Source: Actinobaculum massiliense
Lineage (GTDB): Bacteria; Actinomycetota; Actinomycetes; Actinomycetales; Actinomycetaceae
Reading direction: 5' to 3'
NCBI RefSeq assembly: GCF_001457435.1
Contig: NZ_LN881717.1
Span: 257,896 to 321,895 of the forward strand
Length of the DNA: 64,000 nucleotides
Shown: piece after piece, positions 62,982 through 64,000 of the stretch
Layout: each line of letters opens with the position of its first letter
Numbering within the stretch: the stretch's first letter is position 1
Program-made: the position numbers and the translations under genes
The notes under the pieces: generated by a model
What the model was told of the DNA's origin: nothing
What the model saw: only the letters and a program-made list of their open reading frames with translations
Databases searched by the model: none

Positions 62982-64000
62982 ATGGCAAGGAAATTATTAA
63001 CGAAGATATTAGCGGCCGCGCTTGCGGTACCGTTACTAGCATCAGGGTTGACGACGCCCGCACAAGCGGAATCGAAGCCTTACCCGCGTTTTTACCAGGT
63101 ACCCTCCTCCTTAGATGTGAAGGACTTCGAATTCACGTTGAAGGACCCCTCGGGTCAGCAACCTGATGTAGTCCTCAAAAAGGGCGGACTTACCTCTAAA
63201 TACTTGTATCCTGGCTGGAAAGTGACTGGTAGCCTTACCTTAATGCCGGGTCAGTTTCGTGAATGTGACAGAGGGTTGCCACTCAATAACTTCACCGTGA
63301 CGTTAGACGGAGAGAGGGAGAACGCCAGCCTGGTGTACTCCATCGCGGACTATGAGCTGAAACAAGATGATTCTGACATCATCCAGTGCGGCAATTCGGA
63401 GTCATACCTCAACGTCCGGTACGCACTCAACGGTGGAAATTGGACGGATAAAAACTATCCCAGCAATACCGACATAGCTGTCGCTCCCGGCGAGACCGTC
63501 TACAAGCCGTCCGACCCCGTCCACGCGGGGCACAAGTTCCTCGGCTGGGAAGAAGTCGATGATAAAACGCTCGCGGGAACTAAAGCGGATAAACCCTATG
63601 ACTTCAGCGAGTCTGCCCCTGACAATCCCACGGATTACGCCAAGATGTTACAGAACCTGGGACGTAGCTTCACATTGCGAGCTAAGTGGGAGAAGGAAAA
63701 CAACACCACTAAGTTCGTTCGCCCAAAAAATGAGAGTTTCGAAGAGTTCAACCTGGTTGCTTCCAACCCGAACAATCCCTCGGAAAACATGGTCCTAAAC
63801 GACCCGGGCAAGGAGTACAACATCCCTAAGGGATGGGAAATCAACGGCACAATTAAGATGGTGCCTAATATGCGGCTAGATCACACAGGCGACGAGGTCA
63901 ACATCAAAGTGAGCGATTTCGAAATCACCGCCACGGTCGATCCTGATGATTTCGAAAAGATTAACTACATCTACACGCTGAAGCACTTCAAACCACGTGG
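62982..64000 (+). CDS. secreted Listeria-Bacteroides-repeat protein (3' truncated by window)
   Basis: The frame stays open for 339 codons to the window end, so the C-terminus is unseen. A signal peptide MARKLLTKILAAALAVPLLASG ends near AQA-ES (residue ~30). Residues 34-137 form one module, and 145-238 resemble the Listeria-Bacteroides (InlB B-type) repeat: YALNGGNWTDKNYP, AGHKFLGWEE, LRAKWEK. Residues 244-339 repeat the first module (PGWKVTGSLTLMPG at 77 versus KGWEINGTIKMVPN at 282). It is probably an adhesin or other surface protein; an anchor may lie beyond the window. Codon use is more A/T-rich than upstream genes. Confidence 0.8.
   Translation, partial: MARKLLTKILAAALAVPLLASGLTTPAQAESKPYPRFYQVPSSLDVKDFEFTLKDPSGQQPDVVLKKGGLTSKYLYPGWKVTGSLTLMPGQFRECDRGLPLNNFTVTLDGERENASLVYSIADYELKQDDSDIIQCGNSESYLNVRYALNGGNWTDKNYPSNTDIAVAPGETVYKPSDPVHAGHKFLGWEEVDDKTLAGTKADKPYDFSESAPDNPTDYAKMLQNLGRSFTLRAKWEKENNTTKFVRPKNESFEEFNLVASNPNNPSENMVLNDPGKEYNIPKGWEINGTIKMVPNMRLDHTGDEVNIKVSDFEITATVDPDDFEKINYIYTLKHFKPR

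Overview
The window is a high-GC actinobacterial chromosome segment. Ribosomal proteins L21, L27 and L28, an RNase E/G with long basic disordered arms, DUF2017 next to ClpS, DUF3039 next to a SF2 helicase, and many GTG starts with 4-bp ATGA/GTGA overlaps all fit Actinomycetales. Gene content (cydABDC, MprF-like lysyltransferase, SBP5 and IrtAB-like transporters, a repeat-bearing secreted protein, no leuCD) suggests a host-associated Actinomycetaceae member of the Trueperella/Arcanobacterium kind. That placement is inference, not proof.

Layout. 1-3.4 kb: rne-rplU-rpmA on the minus strand. 3.9-12.8 kb: cytochrome bd oxidase and its assembly exporter (cydABDC), followed without a gap by a GAF histidine kinase and, convergently, a NarL-type response regulator, together a likely hypoxia/redox respiratory unit. 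12.9-19.5 kb: a conserved minus-strand run recG-rsmD-coaD-DivIVA-like-yceD-rnc-mutM. 19.6-26.4 kb: rpmB, an alcohol dehydrogenase, thiL, an FMN reductase, ddl, an AMIN-like lipoprotein and murA. Between thiL and the FMN reductase sits a 38-bp palindrome made of two Tn5/Nextera mosaic ends, which is a sequencing-library artefact and a possible misjoin. 26.7-35.8 kb: an IclR regulator (NdgR-like position, but without leuCD), a glycosyltransferase, two identical tRNA-Glu(CUC) genes and tRNA-Gln(CUG) downstream of gltX, a PatB/MalY lyase, an FAH-family hydrolase, a long-chain acyl-CoA ligase, aroE and tRNA-Leu(UAG). 35.9-42.8 kb: bcp, a Nudix protein, the clpS-DUF2017-murI-MBL-rph-rdgB run and divergent pncB.

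43-44.5 kb holds a decayed DUF222/HNH endonuclease gene. 44.7-52 kb: helicase-DUF3039, hup, an MprF-like protein and an amidohydrolase. 52.1-60.8 kb: a six-gene minus-strand unit with two IrtA/IrtB-like ABC half-transporters, then a family-5 solute-binding lipoprotein, two Dpp-type permeases and a fused double ATPase. A strong promoter and a DtxR/IdeR-like palindrome precede it, so it is probably an iron- or metallophore-uptake locus. 60.9-64 kb is accessory and lower in GC: a broken ORF, a DUF2185 protein, an internally deleted IS1249-like transposase relic and the start of a secreted Listeria-Bacteroides-repeat protein that runs off the window. This protein carries a second, apparently unnamed duplicated module.
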